Below, one piece after another: positions 35,242 through 43,434 of a DNA stretch of 64,000 nucleotides (the stretch's first letter is position 1; every line of letters starts with the position of its first letter). Source of the DNA: Bradyrhizobium frederickii (GTDB lineage Bacteria > Pseudomonadota > Alphaproteobacteria > Rhizobiales > Xanthobacteraceae); NCBI RefSeq assembly GCF_004570865.1, contig NZ_SPQS01000003.1, forward strand, positions 62,001 to 126,000, written 5' to 3'. Under the pieces are notes generated by a model. It was not told the origin of the DNA and ran no database searches. It worked only from the letters and a program-made list of their open reading frames with translations. Position numbers and translations under genes: made by a program.

Positions 35242-35696
35242 TCAGACTGGTGCTGGCCGGGCTCTGGGTATGCATCCTCACCGCGGGCACGAGCTATGCG
35301 GTGGCCTATTGGAAGGAAAACGGCAGCCTGCTGCCGGCAAAGGACGAATATCTCGACGGGCTGCAATACCAGAAGACGCGGGCACTGAGCGTGCCCATGG
35401 TCGAGAACGGCAACGTGCAGGGCTATATCGTCGCGCGCTTCGTCTACACCGTGGAGGCGCGGACCATGCACCAGCTCAACGTTCCGCCGGAGCCGTTTGT
35501 CGTCGACGAGGCCTTCCGCAGGATCTATGCCGACGACCGTCTCGACTTCAGGAAGCTCGCCCGTTACGACCTCTCGATCCTGACGACGGCCATCAAGCAG
35601 CGCGTCAACGAGCGGATGCAGGCTGACATCGTCCAGGACGTCCTGGTCGAGGACTTCAACTACGTCTCCAAGGAAGAATTCCAGCAGAAGCCGTAG
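35238..35696 (+). CDS. Uncharacterised single-pass membrane protein at the end of the flagellar cluster
   Basis: A 152-aa protein with one N-terminal helix (IRLVLAGLWVCILTAGTSYA) and a soluble domain, probably periplasmic (GYIVARFVYTVEARTMHQLN, then FVVDEAFRRIYADDRLDFRK, then VNERMQADIVQDVLVEDFNY). The layout, a membrane anchor plus a beta/alpha domain ending in a V-L-V-E-D-F strand, is reminiscent of FliL (14992-15435), but sequence similarity is weak. It overlaps the FlgN-like gene by 4 nt, so it is part of the flagellar transcript. No function can be assigned. Confidence 0.7.
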   Translation: MIRLVLAGLWVCILTAGTSYAVAYWKENGSLLPAKDEYLDGLQYQKTRALSVPMVENGNVQGYIVARFVYTVEARTMHQLNVPPEPFVVDEAFRRIYADDRLDFRKLARYDLSILTTAIKQRVNERMQADIVQDVLVEDFNYVSKEEFQQKP

Positions 35697-35805
35697 CGCG
35701 GCGACGGCTTGAAGTCGGATCGCGCCGGGCCGACACAGCGATATTCTCTCCAGTCCCGCCGCCCTTGTGGCAGCAATCGCATAGGGAATCGACTTCCGCT
35801 GTTGC

Positions 35806-35938
35806 CATCCTTCGAGACGCCCGCCGTTGGCGGGCCCTCAGGATGAGGATCGAGTGCGCGGCTGTCGTTTCAACATGCACCGACGCCGATTAGCCTCATC
35901 CTGAGGAGGCGCGTCAGCGCCGTCTCGAAGGACGAGGC
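35806..35938. repeat. Palindromic repeat, family A copy 1
   Basis: CATCCTTCGAGACGCCCGCC ... CCTCAGGATGAGG ... CCTCATCCTGAGG ... CGTCTCGAAGGACG: two palindromic halves in inverted arrangement. A second copy in the opposite orientation lies at 51341-51474. The flanking CTTGTGGCAGCAATCGCA (35765-35782) resembles the outer arm of that copy in degenerate form. The rest of the gap 35697-36097 holds the hairpin at 36045-36080. Confidence 0.75.
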
Positions 35939-36044
35939 GTGCGCTCAGGTCACCGCTTTGCAATCCCGGCCTTGTGGAGAAGGAAAGGCGCGCCGTCATC
36001 GCGGCTCGGCAGGGCTCATCCGATTGTCGCCGTCGCCAAACGTG

Positions 36045-36080
36045 CAACGGCCTCCGCGAAGGTGTTCGCGGAGGCCGTTG
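36045..36080 (-). terminator. Strong hairpin downstream of the LafR-like gene
   Basis: CAACGGCCTCCGCGAA-GGTG-TTCGCGGAGGCCGTTG is a perfect 16-bp stem with a 4-nt loop, 18 nt after the stop of the leftward regulator. On the minus strand it is followed by CACGTTTGG, a poor T-tract, so termination is likely but not certain. Confidence 0.75.
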
Positions 36081-36097
36081 CTGGTTTGGAGGCCGCC

Positions 36098-36868
36098 TCA
36101 GTTGCCGGCCGGGTAGGCTGCCGCGACGGCGTGCGTCCTGTTCAGGAGGATGCTGACCTCGTCGAGCTCCTGCTCCGGCTCGTCCATCGTGTCGCCGGCG
36201 GGGATGTCGAGACGGTAGCCGACATAGCGCCGGGCCACGATCGCGTCGAAGCCGAGGCGGTCGCGGAGCTTCTTGCGCAGCTTGCTGACGTGACTCTCGA
36301 TCACGCTTTCGTCGAAGGTGGACTCGAAGATGCCGTAGACCGCGTTGAAGATCTGCGTCTTGGTGATCCACTTGCCGTGGTTGCTGACCATATACTCGAG
36401 AATGCGCAGTTCGCGGCGGGGCAGGGTGAGGGCGTGGCCCGCGATCTCGGGGTCACGGCCGTTGAAGAAGACCTGGATCCTGGTCTCGCAGGGCCTGGGC
36501 AGCTCGCCCACCCGGCGGCGCGCGATCGCGGCCGTTCGGGCGAGGATCTCACGGAGGTGAACCGGCACATGCACGACATCGTCGACGCCCGATTCGAACA
36601 GCTCGAGCGTGTTCTTGAGCATCTTCTGGCCGCTCACGGCGATGATGGGAGCCGAGGAACGCTTGCGCATGGCCCGCGGCAGGCTTGCGCGGCCATCGCA
36701 ATCCCCGAGGAGGAAGGCATCGACCGCCGCCAGATCCGATTCGCTCGCGGATTGAAGCCAGTCCCAGAATTCCCCGCAGGAGAAGCCGATCGAGGATACG
36801 CCCTCGCGAACGAGCCCTCCGACGTAGCTGTTCGCGACGCTCTCGCGATCATCAACGATAATATACAT
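36098..36868 (-). CDS. lafR: Orphan OmpR-type flagellar master regulator (LafR/FtcR/Rem family)
   Basis: A 256-aa cytoplasmic regulator: receiver-like domain (about 1-115) and OmpR winged helix (about 135-230; RRELRILEYMVSNHGKWITK, ESVIESHVSKLRKKLRDRLG). No kinase gene is adjacent. The switch lysine of the receiver (in KPF/KPI) is replaced: the segment reads VDDVVHVPVHLREILAR. The start is ATG at 36866-36868 (MYIIVDDRESVANSYVGG); the open frame reaches 36952, but the added residues are leader. It is related to LafR of B. diazoefficiens, FtcR of Brucella and Rem of Sinorhizobium, which activate flagellar genes. It faces back towards the cluster and ends at a hairpin. Confidence 0.87.
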   Translation of the reverse strand: MYIIVDDRESVANSYVGGLVREGVSSIGFSCGEFWDWLQSASESDLAAVDAFLLGDCDGRASLPRAMRKRSSAPIIAVSGQKMLKNTLELFESGVDDVVHVPVHLREILARTAAIARRRVGELPRPCETRIQVFFNGRDPEIAGHALTLPRRELRILEYMVSNHGKWITKTQIFNAVYGIFESTFDESVIESHVSKLRKKLRDRLGFDAIVARRYVGYRLDIPAGDTMDEPEQELDEVSILLNRTHAVAAAYPAGN

Positions 36869-37684
36869 CAGTCTTTCGCCCCTGTTTCGCACTTGTTGCG
36901 GCCGGCTGGTTGTTGTGATGCCCCGGCTCGGCAACGTGCTGTTTGACGACATTCCTTCCCGCGAACCGTTGTTATGGTTTCGACATTCGCGGGCAGCCCT
37001 ACGCCTTCAGTGCCTGCGTCTCGCAGGCCTGCTACTTCGACTCGATACTGAACGCTTACTGGGTGAGGCCCGGCGGGCGTCTTACGGATGCCTCGCGGAG
37101 CGGATTGAGAAACGACTTAGAACAGTTGCGCCAGGTTGCTCATTGCGTCCGAACGCCACTGACTGTGTCGATCTCCTCGCCAACTGGCGAGAATCACTTG
37201 ACCAGGACCGTAACAATTGCCGATTCCCGATCAAGCGTGCGTAATAAAGCGATTGCTACGTGTGCTTGATGCTGTTGATTTGTGTCGGGTTGTTTCTTGA
37301 TATATTCAATCGCATCAGTTGATTTGGAAATTGAACTAGTTTTGCACCGTGACGGTTCTAAAGTTCCGTATCCCTGTACAATTACAGCTATTTCGGGTGG
37401 TGCTGCGGCTCATGTAAACCGGGGGTTTTTCAACCCGGGATTGACTCGCATCCGCGCTTTTCCCCATGCGGCAATTCGACTCATATACGGCGGCGAGACT
37501 CAGCCTGGCGAAATCTTGGCGAAGGTGTGTCTTTCGAGTCGCACTCTCGCCACGTGCGTGACGAGATTGTTGCCTCGTGACGTCGTCGCGCGCGCGATGA
37601 AGATCTTCCGATGCGCACGTTTCAGGCAAGCTTCGACAAATAACGTCACCGTTCGACAGATCGAACCGAACGGAGCATTTTCAC
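36869..37684. other. 816-nt gene-free, relatively A+T-rich region
   Basis: The region lies between the LafR-like gene (leftward) and a membrane protein gene (rightward) and must contain both promoters. Open frames at 36943-37269 and 37282-37725 have no signal, domain or codon pattern and are not called. G+C is visibly lower around 37240-37400 (for example TTGATTTGTGTCGGGTTG). This may be a regulatory region or old inserted DNA. Confidence 0.5.
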
Positions 37685-38647
37685 ATGTTGTCCGATGGAC
37701 AAGCTCGTCCCGACGCGACCGCTGATGTTTCCGCGACGGCGAAGCCGGCTCCCGAGCCGCGCGATGCAAAGGACAATACGACGCGAGCGACCAGGCCTGC
37801 TGCGGGCGCAAAGCGTGCGTCGGCCGCGGCGAGCGATGAAGCTCTCGCCAAGGAGGCGCTCGAGGGACTTAAACGTATTCGCGCCAAAGCGCGTCTCGAC
37901 AAGATGGCGATACCCAAGCCTGCGCCGACCGTGATCAAGCCGGCCGTGATCGTGGCCAAGCCCCCGCCGCCCCGGCCGCCTTGGGTTGCGCCGCTCGCGA
38001 CATTGGCAGTCGCAGCCATGCTTGTGGTGTGCGCCTGCACCGGTGTGATCGCCTATCTCGCCACGCAGCCCGCGCAGAACAACGTCGCGGCCAGTACGGA
38101 GATCCGGATCCTGCGCGAGACCGTCGCACAGCTGCGCAAGCAGGTGTCGGGCGTGTCGGAAAATCTCGACGGCCTCCGCACCGCAGTCGATCAATCGAGC
38201 AAGGCGACCAATGATCGGTTCGGCAGGTTCGCCGAGAACCTGGATCGCATCGAGCGGGTGAGCTCGTCCTCGACGGTTAAGCTCGACAAGCTCGCCCAAG
38301 GACAAGCTCAGGCGCAAGTCCAGGCGCCGGCACCGGCAATGGTGCAATCGCAGCCCTCGTCACAGCAAGGGCCGATGATGGCCTCGGTCGCAGCGCCCGA
38401 GTTCACGGGCTCGGTGTCTCCGTCCGAGCGCGTGTCGGCGCCGCGCAAGGTGATCAAGGGTTGGTCGGTCCGTCAGGCCTACGAAGGAATTGCCATCCTG
38501 CAGAGTCCGAACGGCGTCATCGAAGCAGTGCTGGGACAGCAGGTGCCCGGCCTTGGCCGCATCGAGGAGATCAGGAACGAGAATGGGCGCCTGGTGGTGG
38601 AGACCAGCGGGGGCGTCGTCTATTCGTCACGCAAGGCGACGCCCTGA
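37685..38647 (+). CDS. Uncharacterised single-pass membrane protein with Pro/Ala-rich N-terminus and coiled coil
   Basis: A 320-aa protein. Residues 1-95 are charged and Ala/Pro-rich (cytoplasmic); one membrane helix lies at about 103-128 (VAPLATLAVAAMLVVCACTG); a coiled coil follows at about 138-195 (ILRETVAQLRKQVSGVSENL, then RFGRFAENLDRIERVS), then a Gln/Ala linker and a C-terminal beta-rich module at about 255-318 (WSVRQAYEGIAILQSPNGVI, PGLGRIEEIRNENGRLVVET). The same kind of C-terminal module occurs in other alphaproteobacterial envelope proteins (recollection). Its function and any link to motility are unknown. Confidence 0.75.
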   Translation: MLSDGQARPDATADVSATAKPAPEPRDAKDNTTRATRPAAGAKRASAAASDEALAKEALEGLKRIRAKARLDKMAIPKPAPTVIKPAVIVAKPPPPRPPWVAPLATLAVAAMLVVCACTGVIAYLATQPAQNNVAASTEIRILRETVAQLRKQVSGVSENLDGLRTAVDQSSKATNDRFGRFAENLDRIERVSSSSTVKLDKLAQGQAQAQVQAPAPAMVQSQPSSQQGPMMASVAAPEFTGSVSPSERVSAPRKVIKGWSVRQAYEGIAILQSPNGVIEAVLGQQVPGLGRIEEIRNENGRLVVETSGGVVYSSRKATP

Positions 38648-38657
38648 AGGCCGCCTT

Positions 38658-39236
38658 CTATTGGCGGTGATGCTCGAAGCTGATGCACAGCAGATCGACC
38701 TCCGCCTCCGCGATCGGCGAGCGGAACAGGCGGCAGCTGAACTCGGCCGTCGCCTTGCTGTCCGTGGTGGTGCGCTCTTCCCGGAGGAAGATGCATCGCT
38801 TGCAGACGTCGGTGTGGTGCCGCTGCTCGGCCGTGTCCGACTGATCCAGCACGTGCCGGAGCGTGTCGCGGAAGCGGATCTTGACCTCGTCGTCGAGCCC
38901 GGCAATCGCCTCGACCAGAACGTTGACGGGATCGCGCACCAGGAATTTCTTGCCCTGCTGCGTCACGCTCAGCATCACCGAGCGCTTGTCAGTGGCCGAG
39001 CGTTTCCGCTCGAGATAACCGAGCCGCTCGAGCTCTCCGATGATGAAGGATGCGGTGCCGCGCGTGGTGCCGACATAACTTGCGAGCGCCGAAGGCGTCC
39101 GGGAGAAGCGGTTGGCGCGGGAGAGAAACCGCAGCGCCATCCACTCGCGGTCGCGCAAGCCGTGCTTGGTGCCTTCGAACCACAGGATGCGTGCGACCTG
39201 CTCCAACAGTTCAATCGATTCGCGAGCCAAATTCAT
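38658..39236 (-). CDS. MarR-family winged-helix regulator with C-terminal four-cysteine motif (copy 2)
   Basis: A 192-aa paralogue of the regulator at 616-1251; the shared stretch HGLRDREWMALRFLSRANRF is almost identical. Winged-helix residues lie at about 25-100. The C-terminus carries Cys145, Cys148, Cys168 and Cys184 (CxxC-x19-C-x15-C), matching copy 1. It is convergent with the gene at 37685-38647. A perfect 12-bp palindrome 17 nt upstream of the start is a likely own operator. Targets are unknown; position at the outer end of the flagellar region is suggestive only. Confidence 0.77.
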   Translation of the reverse strand: MNLARESIELLEQVARILWFEGTKHGLRDREWMALRFLSRANRFSRTPSALASYVGTTRGTASFIIGELERLGYLERKRSATDKRSVMLSVTQQGKKFLVRDPVNVLVEAIAGLDDEVKIRFRDTLRHVLDQSDTAEQRHHTDVCKRCIFLREERTTTDSKATAEFSCRLFRSPIAEAEVDLLCISFEHHRQ

Positions 39237-39252
39237 TACAATTCCAGGTCGG

Positions 39253-39264
39253 ATAAAGCTTTAT
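39253..39264. promoter_or_regulatory. Palindrome upstream of MarR copy 2
   Basis: ATAAAGCTTTAT is a perfect 12-bp palindrome just upstream of the MarR start codon (39236). MarR proteins usually bind such sites in their own promoter, so autoregulation is inferred. Confidence 0.4.
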
Positions 39265-39739
39265 TCAATTGAGCCTTTTGTAGCGCAATCGGAGTGGACG
39301 AGATGAAGTCCGCCTCGCCGTTCGTCCGTTGCCGGATGTGCACCGCGCGTGGGGAGGAAGCTCGCCTTGGAACTTCCGGCCGTGGAACTAGGACGTCACA
39401 AAGAAAGTTCGAGTAAATCGCACGGCTCAAGTCCTTTAAAAATTTCAATCAAATGATGGCGGCTCGCACGTGATCAGGCGGTCATTCGTGATATGCGAGC
39501 AACATGATGCGTCTTTGAGGCCATCGCAGTGCCATTTGTTGCAGCTGAGCACGTTGAATGCGCGAGCATGTGCATCGCCGGCGGTCCCCGGCCATGTGGT
39601 GAGCCGGGAAAGAACCGTCTTTTTCGGTTAATGGATGTTGCGGCGCAGCGCAGCTGGACGGCTAAGTCCGGCACGCGAGCCTCGCAGGCGCAGGCCTGAT
39701 TCGGAAAGTACGGCGTGTTGAGCTGATGCTGAATTTCGA

Positions 39740-39760
39740 GGGCGGCCTTAATGGCCGCCC
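39740..39760. terminator. Hairpin downstream of the serine-hydrolase pseudogene
   Basis: GGGCGGCC-TTAAT-GGCCGCCC is a perfect 8-bp stem, 24 nt after the stop of the leftward pseudogene. The T-tract is weak on both strands. Confidence 0.5.
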
Positions 39761-39783
39761 TTCTCCGTCAAATAGCGCAGGTC

Positions 39784-41041
39784 TCACTTCGTCATCGCGC
39801 CATAGACGATGTCCTGCACTTGCTCGCGGTAATATTTCCTGAGCTCGCCCGGCGCCGCCGTTCCGACCACGACGACGAGACGCTCCTTGGGATCGCAGAA
39901 GAACTGCGTTCCGTAGGCACCGTTCCAGGTGAACTCACCGGGGTTGCCGGGGACCGATGACAGCCCCTCGCTGGTCCGGACCGCGACCGAAAGGCCGAAG
40001 CCGAAGCCGGCGCGATGCGGCTCGACATTGGCCACGTTGTTCTTGATCTCGGGACCGAGATGGTTGGCCGTCATGTGATGCACGGTCTTCGGGGAAAGGA
40101 TGCGCTGGCCGTCGAGTTCGCCGCCGTTGAGCAGCATCTGGCCGAAGCGGAGGTAGTCGCCGATCGTGGCGAACGCGCAGGCGCCGCCGCAATCGAACCT
40201 GGTCGGCGTGTCCAGGAGCTTGATGGCTTGCGGCTTGCCGGTCAGCGGATCCTTGGCGAAGGGGCGGGCGAGGCGAGGGCGCTGCGCGTCGGTCGGGTGG
40301 AAGGTCGCGTCCTTCATGCCGAGCGGCTGCCAGACATTGGCGGCGAGATAGTCGCCGAGCTTCTGCTCGCTTACTTTCTCGACGACCGCGCCGAGCACGT
40401 CGATCGAAAAGCCGTATTCGAACTCGGTCGAGGGCTGGTGCGCCAGCGGCAGTTTGGTGATGCGGTCGATGAAGGTCTGGGTGTCGCCTTCGATCGCCGG
40501 AGCGGTGCCGTCAGGGTATTGCCGCGCCACCGGGCTTGATGAGTCCGGCCGGCCGCCATACACGTGTGCCAGTAAAGATCGTGGATGAAGATCGGCGAGG
40601 CCTGAGGCTCGAGCTTGAGCGAACCGTTGGCCTCGGTCACCCCGACCTTCATGTCGGCAAAGCCGGATAGTAATTGGACAGCTTGGCCTGGAGCGGCAGC
40701 CGTCCCTGCTCCATCAGCGTCAGGCCCGCGACCGCCGCCATCGGCTTGGTCATCGAGGCCAGCGCGAAGATCGCATCGACCGGCATCGGCGTGTCCTTGT
40801 CCGGATCGAGCAGGCCATAGGCCTTGTAGTGCACCAGCTTGCCGTCCCGCGCCACGGCGACGACGGCGCCGGGCACGCGCTTGGCGGCGATCTCGCGCGC
40901 GAAGAAATTGTCGAGGCGTGCCAGGCCCTCTTTGGAAAAGCCGACGTCGTCGGGATTGACTTCGGGCAGTGGCGCGGCGCTGGCCGTGCCGAATGCGATG
41001 ACGGCAGCCGCCGTCGCGATCATGGCGATCGTCTTGATCAT
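39784..41041 (-). pseudogene. Serine hydrolase (beta-lactamase class C-like), broken by two frameshifts
   Basis: Three consecutive frames on the minus strand together encode one exported beta-lactamase-fold hydrolase. Part 1 (41041 to about 40650) has a signal peptide (IAMIATAAAVIAFGTASAA) and the SxxK active-site motif (ASMTKPM). Near 40660 the reading shifts from YYPAL into FADMKVGVTEANGSLKLEP by loss of one base. Near 40560 about 10 bases appear missing (after DLYWHT), and the frame continues in MYGGRPDSSSPVARQY to the end (39784). Both lesions lie within about 100 nt. Either the gene is dead or the assembly has errors here. Confidence 0.8.
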
Positions 41042-41157
41042 TGCGTCCTCCCAGGCGAGCTCGTTATGCGGTGGCTCGCTGGAGGCCAAGATCACGTCCG
41101 CATCGGCGCGAAGTCAAGCACGGGCGGGGCATGGCTGGGCGCCAGGAATGCCGGACC

Positions 41158-42006
41158 CTATCGTCCTTCGCCCGCGCGCCACAGCGCATCGAGGCCATGC
41201 CGATAGGTCGGGTGGGCAAGCGCGACGCCGAGCTCGCGCTTCAATGTCGCGTTGGAGACACGGGCGCTGCTGGCATAGAAGCTGCGGGCCATCGGCGACA
41301 TCTCTGCCGTCGCGAACGCCTCTTCCGGTGGTGGCGCAACGCCCATCAGCTTCGCGGCATAGGCGATCACGTCCTGCGGCGGCGCAGGCTCGTCGTCGCA
41401 GACGTTCCAGGTGCCGCCGCTTCCATGGCCAATGGCGGCCATGATCGTACTGGCGATGTCTTCCACATGGATGCGGTTGAAGACCTGGCCGGGCTTGATG
41501 ATGCGCCGCGCCGTTCCCGCGCGCAGCGTTGCCAGCGCATTGCGGCCGGGACCATAGATGCCGGCAAGCCGCAGGATCGCGGCATTGCCGTGCGCAACGT
41601 CCATCCAGGCCTGCTCGGCGGCAACGCGCAGGCGCGCGCGGTCGAGCGTGGCCTGTGGTGGGGTGCTCTCGTCGACCCAGCCGCCGCCATGATCGCCATA
41701 GACGCCGATGGTGGAGAGATAGACGATCTTGCGCCCACCCGCCGCCAGCACGTCGCCGAACGCTGCAATGGCGGGATCGCCGCTGCTGCCGGGCGGGATC
41801 GACACCAGAAGCACGTCGGCGTCGCGCACCTGCTCGACCGTCTCGCGCGTCGGAGGGCTGCCGCAGAAGGCGTGGACCTCGATGCCGGCGAGGTCGTTCG
41901 GCTGCGTCGGATCGCGCACGGTGCCGGCGAGATGCGAGAAGCCGCCGCCGTGTTTGCGGACGAAATGCAAGGCGCTGTAGCCGAGGCCGAGAATGAAGAG
42001 CCGCAT
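41158..42006 (-). CDS. NAD(P)-binding SDR-family protein (YeeZ-like)
   Basis: A 282-aa atypical short-chain dehydrogenase/epimerase. The N-terminus MRLFILGLGYSALHF has a Rossmann glycine motif; YLSTIGVYGDHGGGWVDEST, RLAGIYGPGRNAL and FNRIHVEDIASTIMAA are typical of the NAD-dependent epimerase group that includes YeeZ. The usual YxxxK pair is not evident, so catalysis is uncertain. ATG at 42004-42006 is chosen; an upstream in-frame ATG (42060) would add a non-conserved N-terminus. Confidence 0.82.
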   Translation of the reverse strand: MRLFILGLGYSALHFVRKHGGGFSHLAGTVRDPTQPNDLAGIEVHAFCGSPPTRETVEQVRDADVLLVSIPPGSSGDPAIAAFGDVLAAGGRKIVYLSTIGVYGDHGGGWVDESTPPQATLDRARLRVAAEQAWMDVAHGNAAILRLAGIYGPGRNALATLRAGTARRIIKPGQVFNRIHVEDIASTIMAAIGHGSGGTWNVCDDEPAPPQDVIAYAAKLMGVAPPPEEAFATAEMSPMARSFYASSARVSNATLKRELGVALAHPTYRHGLDALWRAGEGR

Positions 42007-42149
42007 GCGTCTCCCGCGAAAGGTCAAAGTTCCCGCGCGAGCTGCGCGTCCTTCGCTCATAAGAGATTTTTGGGTCCGGCAAAAGATATTGCGATTTGTC
42101 TCGCCTCCTGGCTCGGGCGATGTTCGCCTGTCACAGGGAGGTCTCGATC

Positions 42150-42905
42150 ATGCAGGCAGAAGCGCTCGCCTTGGGGCCGGCGAATGCCACCGAGCTGATC
42201 CGGCGCGCGGCCGGGCTGATCTTCGACGTCGACGGCACCCTGGCCGAGACCGAGGAGCTGCATCGGCGGGCCTTCAACCATGCCTTCGCCCGTTACGGTC
42301 TCGACTGGCAGTGGGACCGCGCCGTCTACAAGGAGCTGCTGCGGGTGACCGGCGGCAAGGAGCGGATGCGCGCCTACCACGCCCGGCTGGCGATCGCTCC
42401 GCCGCTGTCGGATGCGGACATCGCCGCGCTCCACCGCATCAAGACCGCGCATTATACCGAGCTGGTCGAGACCGGCTGCTGTCGCTTAAGGCCTGGCGTG
42501 ATTGAGTTGCTCGCCGCGGCGAAGGCACGCGGCCAGCGGCTCGCGATCGCGACCACGACCTCGCACGGCAACATCGATGCGCTGTTGTCGCAGGCGCTGG
42601 GGGCGAGCTGGGCTGCGGAGTTCGATGCCATCGTCGCCGGCGACGACGTCAGGCACAAGAAACCCGCGCCGGACGTCTATCTCGAAACGCTGGCACGGCT
42701 GAAACTTGGTGCGGCCGACTGCCTCGCCATCGAGGATTCCGCCAACGGCCTGATCGCGGCCTCACGCGCCGGCATTCCGGTCGTGATCACCCGCAGCATG
42801 TTCTTCCGCGACGAGGATTTCAGCGCGGCACGGTTCGTGCTGGATGATCTGTCGGAACTCGACGTCGCCAAACAAGAAACCGAAAAACAACCCCATGCAC
42901 AGTAG
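42150..42905 (+). CDS. HAD-family phosphatase, CbbY-like
   Basis: A 251-aa cytoplasmic hydrolase. Motif I is LIFDVDGTLAETEELHRRAF (nucleophile Asp in DVDGT), motif II IATTTSHGN, motif III/IV AGDDVRHKKPAPDVYLE and LAIEDSANGLIAA. The helical cap and the sequence resemble CbbY of Calvin-cycle operons, a sugar-bisphosphate phosphatase, although no cbb genes are near. ATG 42150 follows GGGAGG; the frame extends upstream without family similarity. Confidence 0.85.
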   Translation: MQAEALALGPANATELIRRAAGLIFDVDGTLAETEELHRRAFNHAFARYGLDWQWDRAVYKELLRVTGGKERMRAYHARLAIAPPLSDADIAALHRIKTAHYTELVETGCCRLRPGVIELLAAAKARGQRLAIATTTSHGNIDALLSQALGASWAAEFDAIVAGDDVRHKKPAPDVYLETLARLKLGAADCLAIEDSANGLIAASRAGIPVVITRSMFFRDEDFSAARFVLDDLSELDVAKQETEKQPHAQ

Positions 42906-42929
42906 AACACGCCCGCTTGTTCGCCGCTT

Positions 42930-43337
42930 TCAGTGGACGCGGTGGCTCGTCCTATCGTCCTCAGCCTGCTCGACAATCTGGGCGATCGGGCTCGACTGGT
43001 GATGCACCAGGCGCCACTCGTCACCGACGCGGCGGAAATGGTTCGCGGCGGCCAAGGCGGTGCCGTCCACGATCTCGATGCAGAGCACGCGGGCGCTGTC
43101 GCCGTCGACGATCGCCTGCGGCTCGGCGCAGACGATCTGCGGCCGCTCGGGGTTTTGCAGGATGTCGCGCCAGCTTCCCATCACCGTGGCGCGGCCGACG
43201 ATCGCAGGCCAGCCGGGATGGATGCAGGAAATGCCGTCGTCATCCGCCCACATCTGTTCCATGCTTGCGAAGTCGCCTGCTGAAAACGCGGCGTAGAAGG
43301 CCGCGTTGGCGGCGATGATCTTGCTGTCTTTTGCCAT
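42930..43337 (-). CDS. NTF2-fold (SnoaL-like) small protein
   Basis: A 135-aa cone-shaped NTF2-like protein: IIAANAAFYAAFSAGDFASM, WADDDGISCIHPGWPAIVG, RATVMGSWRDIL and FRRVGDEWRLVHHQSSPI. Such proteins are often called YybH/SnoaL-like or nuclear transport factor 2; a catalytic role is not established. ATG at 43335-43337 is used; the upstream extension is not family-like. Confidence 0.8.
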   Translation of the reverse strand: MAKDSKIIAANAAFYAAFSAGDFASMEQMWADDDGISCIHPGWPAIVGRATVMGSWRDILQNPERPQIVCAEPQAIVDGDSARVLCIEIVDGTALAAANHFRRVGDEWRLVHHQSSPIAQIVEQAEDDRTSHRVH

Positions 43338-43434
43338 CGCTCCCGGGTGGGGCAAGGAGGGGCAAAAATCAAGCGCGACTTCCGTTCGACTTCGGTTCAA
43401 TTTTGGACCGCAGTGCAGCATTGCCCGCTTGTGG

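Larger units (their letters stand above)
39237..39783. other. 547-nt gene-free region
   Basis: Besides the palindrome at 39253-39264 and the hairpin at 39740-39760 I see no gene or repeat. The portion 39400-39520 is A+T-rich and may hold the MarR promoter. Confidence 0.45.

Noticed and set aside
35238..35696. Calling the last flagellar-operon gene a second FliL
   Set aside because: Only the layout agrees; sequence matches to FliL motifs are too weak to assign the name.
36943..37725. Two small rightward frames (36943-37269 and 37282-37725) beside the LafR-like gene
   Set aside because: They overlap candidate promoter sequence, show no protein family features and no clear ribosome-binding site.
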